This document shows, piece after piece, positions 34,801-46,425 of a stretch of DNA of 64,000 nt. The position numbers and the translations under genes are program-made. How positions within the stretch are numbered: the stretch's first letter is position 1; the number at the start of each line of letters is the position of its first letter. Below the pieces are notes generated by a model. That model was given only the letters and a program-made list of their open reading frames with translations. It did not search any database and had not been told where the DNA came from. The DNA comes from Antilocapra americana (taxonomy: Eukaryota; Chordata; Mammalia; Artiodactyla; Antilocapridae). The DNA lies in assembly GCA_007570785.1 (NCBI GenBank), contig ML660204.1, positions 2,356,001 to 2,420,000 of the forward strand, in the 5' to 3' direction.

Positions 34801-36691
34801 GAGGCTCCTGACACCTTTGGCACCTGTGGTCTGCGGCTCAGGGAGGCGCTCTACTGTTCCATTCTAGCTGACACAACGTGATTTGAAAACCCAGGGTCAG
34901 AAACCTGACGCCGGCTGGCGTTCTCCAGGCTGGGATTGTGCCCTCTGGCACCGAAACGGGGGTAATAAGCTCCTTTGAGCACTCCTCACCTACCCGAACT
35001 CTACCGAACTCCTTCACAAGCAGCTGGGTGGGATGAGGGCTGTATTCAGCACCACCCTCCTATTGCACTGGAGCCTTCACCAGGATCTAAGCACCGGTAT
35101 AGACCAGTATAGGGGAGTGCTTGGACTCAGCTCCAGTCAAGAGCAGAGAGGGCTCGTCACCCTTCACGTTATACCGCAGGGCCCTGTGCTGCCCACTCAC
35201 CGTTGTCATTTTGAACTCAGGCTCCGGGCCAACAACCACCTCCCCAATATGTACACACATGCATCCTCGGTGTGAAGGCCAAGTAAACTTTCCTTCACCA
35301 TAGCTGTCCCTATAGTAGTAGCCCCTCTTGCTCTCCCATTCTCAGACTCTGCCTCTTACAGCTGTGGGCCTTGTTGCCAGTCCCCACAGAGCCCCAGGAC
35401 TGCAGGACCCAGCCTGCCTCCCTTGATGCTTTGCTGCAGCATTCTCCCATCTTCCCTGTGACTTTTCCCCCGCAGGGTCATTGTACACATCAGTTTCCTG
35501 TGAGCACTGACCTGGACCCCTTCCTGCACAAATCCTGTCAGCAGCTCTGTCAGAGACCCTTTGACAGCTTAGGGACATCAGTTCGTGTAGATCATTGCCT
35601 CCTCCTAACCGCCACCATTCCCCAGTCGTGTACTCCAGGCTTCCAAGTTTTAAGAAAGAACACGATTTGGTCTTAAAAAAAGGGTCCCTGACTGAATCTC
35701 AGAGTTACACTCTTGTCTACCATGCCACATGTTGAGTTCATGCAAAACAGAAAAAGTTGCTGGCTCCAGACCTCTTGGGGGAGGCCCCAGGAGAGTGCAG
35801 GTGGGGGTTTGGAAAGCATTGCCCACTGTCCGTCTGTCCACCCCAGTGCTAGGTCAAGCTTGTGCCCCTGGGGGATGTTGCACACTAGAGTGTGGTGTAT
35901 TTTTGCTTCTCTCTGCCCTTAAATGCTGTTGGGGCTCAGGTTGTGCTTTTCCTTCTCTCACTTCTGCATTTACTTTCATTCAGAGTAGAAGCCTTTTGGA
36001 GGAGTATCTTTCCTATTAGTTTATTTAAGAGAGGTTTTAGTTTTCCAGCATGGTGCCAGCAGACTCAGCCGAGACCAGCAGTGTTTGCAAAGTTCAGAGA
36101 ATGTTTGTCTGAAGCAGCCGCCTCCTGCTTCCCACTTTTCTAGGGGTGATGAGAGGAAGGTCCTGAAATAGTGTACTTGATCATTTAGTAAATTGACAGT
36201 TAAATAGAAAGCTAAATTGTCTCCTTTTCTCTTTGGTTTTGTATCCTCTGGGTCTGGAAAATTGTGTACATAAAACTTAATTAGAAGAACAATGCATTTT
36301 CAATCAAAAATTCAGTATTGAATTTGCATGTCTCTCTTGAAGTCAGCACCACACCTCATAAGAACTTTATGGCTATGTCAGGTGGTTTAGGTGGCAAGGG
36401 AATAGAGATGGCCATAGGCTTGAATTCAAGGATTTTGTTTTCTGTTGTAGGAATCTAAGAATTATGACAAAAGAGAAAAATGCCTGAAATGATTTTTTTG
36501 GGACACGTTTTAGCCCAGGGATACTGGGATGCACTCATGGCCAACCCCAGGATTTTGCCTAAGGGGACAGCTCGCTTTACTTTGTGGGGTGGGGATCTTT
36601 AGCCATAACACAGGCAACTGGGAACTCTGAGTGCCAAACACAGCTCTGCACCTGACTTACCATGACCTGGGGCAATTCTCAGCTCCCTTTT
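34801..36691. other. PSMF1 intron 1, repeat-free 5' part
   Basis: About 1.9 kb downstream of the promoter without recognisable repeats. Overlapping ORFs up to 101 codons show no family signature. The rarity of repeats fits a regulatory zone next to a CpG island, which is inference. Confidence 0.45.
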
Positions 36692-36808
36692 ATTGTTGTT
36701 TAATTGTTAAGTCATGTCCAACTCTCCTACCCCATGGACTGTAGCCTGCTGGGCCTCTCTGTCCATGGGATACCCCAGGGAAGAACACTGGAGTGGGTTG
36801 CCACAGCC
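36692..36808 (-). mobile_element. Truncated Bov-tA SINE, antisense
   Basis: attgttgtttaattgttaag, then gaacactggagtgggttgcc. The tRNA-related head is absent. Confidence 0.88.
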
Positions 36809-37780
36809 CCTTCTTAGCTCTTAGACTTTTTTCATCCAAGTGAGTTGAACTACACAACCATGTACTTTGGATATTTTCCACTTGTAGCTCTTTGGGAGGT
36901 CTGATATTGATGTCCTGGTCTAGAAGGCAGTTGAATGCCATGTTTGACTTGATATCACCAAGGCCAGTCTCTTTCAGTCCCACCTCTTTTCCCGTATCAG
37001 GGCATGCACTGAACTGAGAAACACTGGTTCTACTGCAATTAGAGGTATGAGCCCGGCCAGACCCCAGTAGTATCTGTTGGCTCTGGAAGCCAGATGTTAC
37101 GGGACAATGAGCAGGCCCAGGAATTTATATTCCAAGAAGAAATTCTGGTGGGTTGAATGCTGTACATGCAGAGTATAAATATAAATTCAGAGGCCCTTGA
37201 TACAACAAAGACAAGTCATATTATCAAATTCTTGGCTTCCAAAGTAAGCCGTAAATCCAGGACACTATACATGTTACAGGAAATTTACCCAGCTCCGGGT
37301 GAGAGGATAGTGTCTGTTTCTTAAGCAGAGTTAGCTGATAAGTTTCACTTTTGTTTTCTGTCACTTTCATTTCTCTGCTTCAAGCCTGTAAGTTTCCTTG
37401 TCATTGAGCCAGGTTTAAAACCAGGCCAGTTGCAACATCTTGAATTTTATTTGGCACCACTTTCCTCCTTTGATTCCTGAGGCCCAGAGGTGACCAAAGA
37501 GGAGAGGCCCACAATCTCGATTCTTGGCTTCCCATTGTCCTTGGTATCTGTGAGGTTTATGTTACTAGACCTTTGTGTTTTGTTGTTGTTTTTCATCTTT
37601 GGTCCCACTCCTTTCCACTATAGTCTCATGAATACAGATCTTCCCATTCCACTTGCTCTATGTTTAGCTATAGACATATGCATCCATGAAAATAATACAG
37701 AGGTTTTTTTTTTTCATGTGTTTTAATTACTCTTTACATAAATGGTACCCAGCTGTAACTTTCATTTAAAAAAAAAGTTT
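36809..37780. other. Intron 1 unique sequence
   Basis: No exon or clear repeat recognised. Confidence 0.4.
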
Positions 37781-38300
37781 CTTTGTCATGTTGTTTATTT
37801 TTACCTATAATTCTGCATGCAGTTAGATCTAGTTGCTTCTTCTCACTGCTGTATTGTGCAGTTTGCCTCCCCTTTGGTGCCCCCAACAAACCCTTGTCAT
37901 ATTCCCTGTGCCTCTGTGTACAGACTTTCTTTTAGGAGTGGAGATTCTGGGTCATGGGGTATCGCCTTATCTGATGGCACTAAATATTACCAAACTGCTC
38001 TCCAAAGGGGGTTGTATGAATGTGGACAGCCTCCAGCAGTACTTAGAGGTTGCCATTCTCCTTACACCCACACAAACACCTGGCAAAAAATAGAAATAGC
38101 AATGGGATGGGTGGATCCTGGTATCTCTGAATGCTAGTAAAGTTGAACAACCCATGCAGAGTTAGCTGCTCTTATCTTTTGCTTGCTCTTATCTTTTGCC
38201 AGTTTTTCAAGTGGATTGCCAATTTTTATGGTTCATTTTTCAGGCATTCCCTTTTTGAACTAGTTACTAATTCTTTTTCACTTGCAGTCATGGCACATAG
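37781..38300 (-). repeat. Old L1 3' region, antisense
   Basis: aggagtggagattctgggtc, then taccaaactgctctccaaag, typical antisense L1 ORF2-end wording. Confidence 0.65.
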
Positions 38301-38559
38301 TTCATCCTAGCCTGTGGCTGCCTGCTCACTTCGTTAGTAGTAGCGGTTGTTGATTGGAAGCTTGAAATTATGAGCAGTGTCAAAGATAGCATGTTTTTCT
38401 TTTGTGGACCTTGTTTAAGTAATTTTTCCCACCTGGAAATCAGGTTTTGGGTTTTTCTATAGAAATAGTTTGAGAACTATGCCACAAACATTAGTGTGTA
38501 AAAGGAAAGTCCTCAAGTTTGTTTTTCTTTTAAGAAAGGAGGACATCACGACTCCCAAT

Positions 38560-39260
38560 GACTCATTTTTACATCCATTTGGTTGGCAAAAATATTTTAA
38601 GTTGTACAGTAGCAATGTTGCTGACCACTTGAAACAAGAACTTTGATATAGTGCTCATGAGAGTGTAAATCCATACTTTGGGAAGCAATTTGACTTTATC
38701 TTATAAGTTAAGCTCTTTCCCTGGACATATTTTATAGAAGTTCACTTCTGTGTTACTAGGAGATGTGTGAGCTACCCTGTGTACAAGAATGTTTATAGGA
38801 GCGTTATTTATAATAGCATAACAAATAAGTTGGAAACACCCCACACATCCATCAAGTGTGTGTAACTTGCAGCATATTCATACAGTGATGCAAATTATAT
38901 ATGGCCATGAACTATATAGCAATGGAACGCACTGTGCATCAGCTATAGTTACGGATAACTCTCAAAACAACATTGGATGAAAATGACAAAAGTGATACCA
39001 TTTATATAAAATTCAAAAACATTTGAAACAACCTATTTTTAGGATTTGTGTATAGTAACACAGCTGTAAGGAAAAGTAAGGAGATTTTTTAAAATACTGA
39101 GTAGTGACTACCCACAAGGGAAGAGGGGGGAGATTCATTCAGGGTACACTACTCAAGCCATGTTCTTTGTCTTAAGCTGGTTGTAGATACCTAGCTGTCC
39201 ATTTTATAATTCTTTTTTTATCTTGTACATATGCTGTATTTTGTGTTTGATTTTGTGTTT
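38560..39260 (+). repeat. Old L1 3' region, sense
   Basis: acaagaatgtttataggagc, gttggaaacacccc-like, then gatgaaaatgacaaaagtga in L1 order. Confidence 0.65.
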
Positions 39261-39661
39261 GTATGAAAGTTGTTCGTAATTTTTGTTAAACCACTACAGT
39301 AGTCTGGAGAGGTGTCATTAGAATCTGTATCTTTAGTCACTACTTTCATGATGCCTTTGCAGTTGGCCGAAATTCCAAACTTGAGAAATACTGTCATTAT
39401 AATTTCACAGTATCCCTTGAGATGACTGGCCTTATTCTTGGCAGGGAGATAGAGAGGAGATTATTCAGCCAAGACTGTGGCTTCTTGACTGCCGGGAGCC
39501 GTCAGGATGCCCCCTTGCTCGGATGACAATCGAGACTAAGAAAGTATTTGCAAAGCTGACTTTCTTTATCGGGGCATCCTGGGCAAGCCCCACCCTGGTA
39601 TTTTTCTTGGAAGTTCTGTCCATGCTCGGAACATTGGCTCATCTCAGTAGGTCAGTCACAG

Positions 39662-39940
39662 TTGGAAAGAATTCGTCCTGAGGTAATCCCCCCAAGACTT
39701 TATCGACCAGAGGATCCGGGAAGGTGGATCACCTTCCCTGGGGGCTATGGAGGAATGAAAGGGACATTTAAATGGATTACTACTCCTTACTGGGGAGTTT
39801 ACCAAGAGTTCTCTGGGGGTCATGGCAAGGCCACCACCAGAAAGGCTCGTACTTGGGTCACCCTTCCACCTCCCACTCCCCTGACCACTCCACAGAGGAG
39901 GCTCACTTCCTTGAAGAAATCAGGCTTGACAGAGACTTAG
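39662..39940 (+). other. ORF inside the solo LTR, 92 codons
   Basis: An open frame in the U3-like part. It is rich in Pro, Arg, Gly and aromatic residues and has no signal peptide or membrane segment that I see. Some betaretroviral LTRs are known to carry an ORF (sag in MMTV), but I do not claim homology. It may simply be a remnant of a longer LTR reading frame or chance. Confidence 0.4.
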
Positions 39941-40455
39941 GAATGCTCATAATTGTGGCCAGCATAGTTGGAGATATTGATTGCTTTAGGATAATGTAGA
40001 CATAGGAATTCATTTTAGTAGTTATAAGGTTAATAGGGTTTTATTGCTAAAGCAGTGCTGCTTGACTGTCTCTTAGTCCTCTTTCCTCTCTCTAAACTGT
40101 CTCTTTGTCCTCTTTCCTCTTTTCTGGTAAGAACTGGAGTAGGTTACTAAAATAAACAGTCTCAAGCTTAAGCCCTTCCCTCTAGCTTCTGCATAGTTGT
40201 ACCTGATAAGAGAAATGTAACCTTTCTACTTAGATTGATGTACTTATCTTGATTGAATGAAGTATACTGAAGACATTCAAATGGTAATCATACTATTGTT
40301 AAATCTAATTACATAGAATTCTGACTTCTGCAAAGGGAATGTTTCATGATAGTTTGGGGAATAAACTCAATGATAAGGTTGCTATGGGAGGTAGAAAACA
40401 CAAAATTGTATAGAATGATAGGTGATGTAATGGGGATGTCTTTTGGCTATAAAAA

Positions 40456-40564
40456 CTGTAAACCAACAACAATAAACGAGAGACTTCTCCATCTCCTGTT
40501 GGAGAGACTTCTCCATCATCCCACAAACTAACAACAATAAACGGAGAGAGACTGCTCCATCACC
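40456..40564 (+). repeat. Short tandem duplication at the LTR R region
   Basis: The unit containing caacaataaacg and agagacttctccatc recurs: agagact-ctccatc at about 40479, 40503 and 40546, with AATAAA in two of the units. Confidence 0.75.
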
Positions 40565-40873
40565 ACACACCGACTCAGTTCAGTTCTTCTTCCGCCGATG
40601 CCACCCATCCCTCAAGACCCCCGGACCCCGCCGAGGCTGGACCCCGGCACTTGACAGGTTCCAGTGCTGTGTCACAAAGGCAGTCAGGAGTGAGGGAAGA
40701 ACACGGGAGCTGGAGTCCAGAGACCACGGATCTCTCACTTGCTGTAGGGCCTTGGACATTTTACTTCTCCCGACCTCCATGTCCTCATCTATAAGGGGAC
40801 AGGATTAGATTATCTGTAATTTCCTTTTTTCAGATCTAAGTCATGATCTTTCTCCTCTCTGGTGTCTTCTCAG

Positions 40874-41026
40874 CCGAGCCCCAGTGATAAGAAATCAGAA
40901 CTGCTGCCCGTGGAATGGAACAGTAATAAAGACCTGTATGTCCTCCGGTATGAGTCCAAGGATGGGTCCAGAAAGCTCCTTGTGAAGGCTGTCACCGTGG
41001 ACAACAGCATGATCATCAATGTGCTG
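40874..41026 (+). CDS. PSMF1: PSMF1 exon 2
   Basis: A 153-bp exon of 51 codons, residues 44-94 of PI31, in the central FP domain. The acceptor is a pyrimidine-rich tract ending ttctcag before CCG AGC. The donor is CTG followed by gtgagt, and both ends are phase 0. Recognisable family segments are KSELLP, KDLYVLRYESKDGSRKLL and a hydrophobic stretch ending INVL. The length is an exact multiple of three, so skipping it would keep the frame but remove the core of the domain. The solo LTR in intron 1 ends only 224 bp upstream of the acceptor. Confidence 0.97.
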
Positions 41027-41099
41027 GTGAGTCTGTAGTCACAAAGAGTCTGATGTTGGGAATGGACCTTGGGATCGCCTTTTTGAAACCCATTTAACA

Positions 41100-41290
41100 G
41101 CCCTCGGTGAATGTGAAGCCTTTACCTAGTGATCCTACTTCTGGAACTTTATTCTGAGGCCAGGACCCTAAATGTAGAAATGCTTTGTGTTCAAGTATGT
41201 CCACTCCCTGTTATTGTAAATGTAAGTGCTTGCCATCCCGAAGGAATAGTGAAATAAATTAAGGTAGATTCATTCAAGGACAACTTAGGA
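41100..41290 (+). repeat. Old L1 fragment in PSMF1 intron 2
   Basis: gatcctacttctggaacttt, ttctgaggccagga, then gaatagtgaaataaattaag: L1 ORF2-end words. Confidence 0.5.
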
Positions 41291-41845
41291 GAAAACAAAA
41301 AAAGCTTATGTAGCCCTAGGGGACTGCTTTTAGTTCTTTAGATATGCATGGCTCACAGCTTTCTGCTGTCTTGAAGCCTTTAGCCTTCTCATTTCCCCTC
41401 CTGGAAAGGTCTTCCTCTCCACCTTTGCTGCCTCACACTGGTACAGTCCTTTAGCCTGACTGACTCCCTCTTGTTTTCTTTTCACTTTCTCAGAAAGTTC
41501 AGTAAGTCCTGACTGCTTCCTCTAGTCTGTTGAAAGGTCTGAGTTATGCCTCTGCTTCATCACTTTATTTTCCTGCCTGGTACTTGACACGGTTTGCAAT
41601 TAGTTAATTATATTTATGCTTTGGTGTAATATTTTGTATTCTGCCCCTATAGCAGAATATTCTGTAGTCTATATAACATAGACTCTAAGCACCCTGAGGG
41701 CAGTGACTCTCTAAGTTTGGCCGGTTGTCTGGATTCATATAAAGATATCATGCAGTCTGTAGTGTTCTGCACTTTGCATTTTTACCTTGATAATGTTTTG
41801 GAGGTCAGTACAAATGGCTATGCCTTCTTCATTTTAACCACTATT
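41291..41845. other. Intron 2 unique sequence
   Basis: Nothing recognisable beyond a weak MER-like stretch near 41480-41700. Confidence 0.35.
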
Positions 41846-43735
41846 TCAGTTCACTTCAGTCGCTCAGTCATGTCCGACTCTTTACAATCTCATGAACCGC
41901 AGCACGCCAGGCCTCCCTGTCCATCACCCAAACCCATGTCCATCAAGTTGGTGACGCCATCCAGCCATCTCATCCTTCATCATCCCCTTCTACTCCTGCC
42001 CTCAATCTTTCCCAGCATCAAGGTCTTTTCCAGTGAGTCAGCTCTTCGCATGAGGTGGCCAAAGTATTGGAGTTTCAGCTTCAACATCAGTCCTTCCAAT
42101 GAACACCCAGGACTGATCTCCTTTAGGATGGACTGGCTGGATCTCCTTGCAGTCCAAGGGACTCTCAAGAGTCGTCTCCAACAGCACAATTCAAAAGCAT
42201 CAATGCTTCGGTGCTCAGCTTTCTTTATAGTCCAATTCTCACTTCCATACATGACTATTGGGAAAACTATAGCCTTGAGTAGACAGACCTTTTTTGGGAA
42301 AGTAATGTCTCTGCTTTTTAATACGCTTTCTAGGTTGGTCATAATTTTCCTTCCAAGGAGTAAGCGTCTTAATTTCATGGCTGCAGTCACCATCTACAGT
42401 GATTTTGGAGCCCAGAAAAATAAAGTCAGCCACTGTTTCCACATCTATTTGCCATGAAGTGATGGGACCAGATGCCATGATCTTAGTTTTCTGAATGCTG
42501 AGCTTAAAGCCAACTTTTTCACTCTCGTCTTTCACTTTCATTAAGAGGCTCTTTAGTTCTTCGCTTTCTGCCATAAGGATGGTGTCATCTGCATATCTGA
42601 GGTTATTGATATTTCTCCCGGCAGTCTTGATTCCACCTTATGCTTCCTCCAGCCCATCGTTTCTCATGATGTACTCTGCATATAAGTTAAATAAGCAAGG
42701 TGACAATATACAGCCTTGAGGTACTCCTTTTCCTTTTTGGAACCAGTCTGTTGTTCCATGTCCAGTTCTAACTGTTGCTTCCTGCCCTGCATACAGGTTT
42801 CTCAAGAGGCAGGTCAGGTGGTCTGGTATTGCCATCTCTTTAAGAATTTTCCACAGTTTATTGAGATCATACAGTCAGAGGCTTTGGCATAGTCAATAAA
42901 GCAGAAATAGATATTTTTTTTGAATTCTCTTGCTTTTTCGATGATCCAGTGGATGTTGGCAATTTGATATCTGATTCCTCTGCCTTTTCTAAAACCAGCT
43001 TGAACATATGGAAGTTCACAGTTCATGTATTACTGAAGCCTGGTTTGGAGAATTTTAAGCTTTAGCTTTACTAGCGTGTGAGATGAGTGCAATTGTGTGG
43101 TAGTTTGAGCATTCTTTGGCATTGCCTCTTTTTGGGATTGGAATGAAAACTGACCTTTTCCAGTCCTGTGGCCATTGCTGAGTTTTCCATATTTGCTGGC
43201 ATATTGAGTACAGCACTTTCACAGCATCATCTTTCAGGATTTGAAATAGCTCTACTGGAATTCCATCACCTCCACTAGCTTTGTTCATAGTGATGGTTCC
43301 TAAGGCCCACTTGACTTCACATTCCAAGATGTCTGGCTCTAGGTGAATGATCACACCATCGTGACTATCTGGGTCAGGAAGATCTTTTTTGTACAGTTCT
43401 TCTGTGTATTCCTGCCACCTCTTTTTAATATCTTCTGCTTCTGTTAGGTCCCTACCATTTCTGTCTTTTATTGAGCCCATCTTTTCATGAAATGTTCCTT
43501 TGGTATCTCTGATTTTCTTGAGGAGATCTCTAGTCTTTCCCATTCTATTGTTTTCCTCTATTTCTTTGCATTGATCGCTGAGGAAGGCTTTCTTATCTCT
43601 CCTTGCTATTCTTTGGAACTCTGCATTCAAAAGGGTATATCTTTCCTTTTCTCCTTTGCTTTTCGCTTCCTGTCTTTTCACAGCTATTTGTAAGGCCTCC
43701 TCAGACAGCCATTTTGCTTTTTTGCATTTAGTAGT
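41846..43735 (-). mobile_element. BovB LINE, antisense, 1.9 kb, in intron 2
   Basis: From the antisense tail (cagttcacttcagtcgctca) through the reverse transcriptase to the linker upstream of it. Minus-strand landmarks: YADDT-coding word at about 42575-42600, RGCILSPCLFNLYAEYI-type motif near 42680, YFCFIDYAKA near 42890. Several frameshifts; non-coding today. Confidence 0.95.
43055..43681 (-). pseudogene. BovB ORF fragment (linker and N-terminal RT)
   Basis: A 208-codon open frame in the BovB. It holds KGEKERYTLLNAEFQRIARR, then DIKKRWQEYTEELYKKDL and KASGGDGIPVELFQ, the block just before the RT catalytic core. It stops before YADD because of downstream frameshifts, so it cannot encode a working enzyme. 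Confidence 0.93.
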
Positions 43736-44401
43736 CCATAATACAGTAATTTATTTACCTCTCTTCCTTTTGATGATCTCTTATATCACTCAGGGTTCTT
43801 ATTTTGAAACAACAAAATCCCTTTAAGTTCATTTGAATAGTCAGGTTTATTAAAAGAACTGGGATAACTTGAGTTGTTGGAAGGGCTAGAGAGGCAGTTT
43901 GAAGGATGAGCTTCCAGGGCATTGCTCCAAACCATGCTATGGAAACCAGTGCTGCTGCCATCAGTGCAGGGCATTAGGTACTGGCTGACTGCCCCCTTCT
44001 CATGAGCCAGTAATGTTGTAACCCCTTTGCCTCTGCTGCTGCCTGTAATGGCAGGATGTCTGCTCCTTACTCAGCCTGTTTATCCATTTTGCTCACCACC
44101 AAGTTGAAGTTGTGCATCTAGTTGGCACCTCATTCACATGTTTGCTTTCAAGCTGCAGAAGAGCTTAGAAAGTGGTTTTTCTGGGCTTTGCCTCAGAAAA
44201 GCATTATTCCTAAATCAAGAGTTGTCCCCAAATGCTCAACGCGTATTTCATCTGTTACAAACAGTCCTTGTATATGTCTCTTGGTGTCCGTGTGTATTTC
44301 TTTAGGTTGGATATGAAATTGTTCTTCTCCCCACTAGTCTCCCACTTACTCATTAGACCACAAATACCCCAGTCTCTCATTTTCTGTTTTCATTTTTCTA
44401 G
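43736..44401. other. Intron 2, 3' part
   Basis: No gene. 43770-43980 resembles an unassigned old repeat (cactcagggttcttattttg). The final 30 bp form the exon 3 polypyrimidine tract. Confidence 0.4.
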
Positions 44402-44484
44402 GAACATGGCTCACAGCAAGTGTCAGATTTGACCCTGAACTTGAATGATTATATCGATTCAGAACATCTGGTTGACTTCCACAG
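44402..44484 (+). CDS. PSMF1: PSMF1 exon 3
   Basis: An 83-bp exon carrying 27 codons plus two bases, residues 95-121 and part of Arg122. It encodes EHGSQQVSDLTLNLNDYID and ends in VDFH plus the AG of an arginine codon. The acceptor is a long T-rich tract ending tttctag, and the donor is cacag followed by gtattt, phase 2. The DLTLNL-DYID motif is typical of the FP domain of PI31. If intron 3 were retained, translation would stop three codons after the exon. The exon sits between an antisense BovB 670 bp upstream and antisense L1 remnants downstream. Confidence 0.96.
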
Positions 44485-44774
44485 GTATTTCTAAGCAATG
44501 GCTTTTGCCTGGGAAAAAAGAAGAGAAAACCAATGGCCAGACATAAGGAATGGACTTGAGGTGTTAGAGAATGGAGGAAGGTTAACAGAAGTATCTTTCT
44601 CTCCTGGGCACTCAGTTCTCTCTGTTTTTAATTTATTTGAAGAGAAGATTCATGCGGAAAATGCCCCGTGAAATAAAATGATGCAATCAAGAAACCACAA
44701 GTCTTCAGGGTAGAGCTGGGTCTAGGCCAGTGAGCTCTTAGGATAAAATGTACCTACTCTGGTACACTCCATTC

Positions 44775-46125
44775 CCCATTTTTTTTTTTAACGGACTTTA
44801 TTTTTTACGGCAGTTTTAGGTTCACAGCAAAATTGAGCAGTAAGTGTAGCGAATTCCCTGGGACTTCCCTCTTGCCCCACATTCTCACCGTCCTGGAACA
44901 GAGTGGTGCGTTTGTTATAGTTGATAAACCTATGCTGACACACATTATCACCCAGATCCCATTCTTGGTGGTGTTGGGGTATGTTTACTTTTGTAAGAAA
45001 CTGCTGCACTGTCTTCCTCAGTAGCTATACTATTCTGCTTTCCCACCAACAGTAAACAAGAGTTCCTGTTGGTTTGCATCCTTGTCAGTGTTTCAGATTT
45101 TGGCCGTTTTAACAGCTATGTAGTGGTATCTCATTTTTGTTTTCATTTGCAGTTCCCTGATGACATATGATGTTGAATATCTTTTCATATGCTTTTCTGT
45201 TTTCTGTGCATTTTCTTTGATGAGATATCTGTTCAGGTCTTTGATCAATTTTTTAATTGAATTGCTTTCTTGAGGTTGAGTTTTAAGAGTTCTTTGTGTA
45301 TTTTGGGTAACAGTTATTAATCATATATGTGTTTTGCAGATATTTTCTTGGAGTCTAATTTGTCTTCTCATTATCTTGACTTTTTATTTTGAAATTTGCA
45401 ACCCCTCAGAAAAGAGGGTTTGCAAAAATAATACAGTGAACACCCATATACCAACTACCTAGGTTCACCAGTTTTTAATGTTTTGCTACATTTACTTCCT
45501 TTTTCTGTATGCTTTTTTGTTCTTGAACCATGGGGAGAATTATTTCCAGACTTAATGAACCTTAAGCCCTAAATATTTCAGCATGTATCTCCTTGTTGTT
45601 ATGTAGACGTACTCCTATAAAACCTTAGGCAGTTATCACACTCAGGAAACTTAGTTTTGATACATTAATGTCATTTAGTACACAGTCAATATTCAGGTTT
45701 CTGCAGTCATCCAAGCAGTGTCCTTTTTGGCTAGTCTTTTAGTTTTCAATTTGAGGTTTTTGGTTTTTTTTTAACTCAGCCAAATATCACACATTGCGTT
45801 TATTTTCATGTCTTTTCAATTACCTTTGATCTAGAAGTTTCCTAGACTTTTATTTTTCTTAGCATTGCTATTTTTGAAGACTTGAGGTCAGTTGTTGTAT
45901 AGAACATTCAGATTGTTTCCTTATCGTTTGATTCAGGTTGGACATTTTCAACAAGAACTCTGTGTGAGTGAGGCTGTGTTCTCCTAAGTGTTTTATGTCA
46001 GGCACATGACATCTGTCTTGTTGATTTTGTTCAATTTGTTCTCTTGGTTATGACAGTATTTGCCACCTTTCTCTCCAGTAAATACATTTGTTTTCCTTCA
46101 AGTTTTGATTTACATTTATGAGGTT
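44775..46125 (-). repeat. Old L1 and LINE remnants, antisense, in intron 3
   Basis: 44775-45370 reads antisense L1 (ttcacagcaaaattgagcag, ttcccaccaacagtaaacaa-like). 45400-46120 continues with a second remnant (aaaataatacagtgaacacc, tgagtgaggctgtg). Confidence 0.6.
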
Positions 46126-46130
46126 TGCTT

Positions 46131-46425
46131 TTTTTTTAATTTATTTTTTATTGAAGTATAGTTGATTTACAGTATTGTGTTAATTACTGCTATATAGCAG
46201 AGTGACTCAGTTATACAATATAGACATTCTATATCATATTCTTTTTTGTTATGGTTTATCACAAGGTTTTGAATGTAGTTCACTGTGCTACACAGTAGGA
46301 CCTTCTTGTTTATTCATTCTCTATATACCAGTTTGCATCTGCTAAATCCCGAATTCCCAGTTCAGTCCTCTTCCACTTCCTCCCATTGGAAACCACCTAC
46401 TGGTGGTTTTTTCTGTGTCCCTGGT
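46131..46425 (-). mobile_element. Artiodactyl L1 3' UTR, antisense
   Basis: tttttattgaagtatagttg, then gtgctacacagtaggacctt and gtttgcatctgctaaatccc, the diagnostic 3' UTR of artiodactyl L1 subfamilies. Confidence 0.8.

Larger units (their letters stand above)
39490..40649 (+). mobile_element. Solo LTR of a class II (betaretrovirus-like) endogenous retrovirus
   Basis: 1,160 bp bounded by the perfect inverted repeat TGCCGGG...CCCGGCA and by the perfect 6-bp TSD cttgac at 39484-39489 and 40650-40655. A 6-bp TSD is the ERVK/class II pattern. A TATA-like tataaaa lies at 40448-40454, with AATAAA at 40471-40476 and 40536-40541, so the LTR points the same way as PSMF1. No gag, pol or env sequence is present, consistent with recombination between two LTRs. 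Exact family not named. Confidence 0.9.

Noticed and set aside
34480..34881. 133-codon ORF overlapping exon 1 in another frame
   Set aside because: It crosses exon 1 and its donor in the wrong frame; CpG-rich sequence has few stops. The exon 1 frame matches PI31 exactly.
39490..40649. Complete endogenous provirus in intron 1
   Set aside because: Only one LTR lies between the two copies of the 6-bp TSD, and no gag, pol or env coding is present.
41717..42457. 246-codon plus-strand ORF
   Set aside because: It is the reverse strand of an antisense BovB; the real coding sense is the minus strand.
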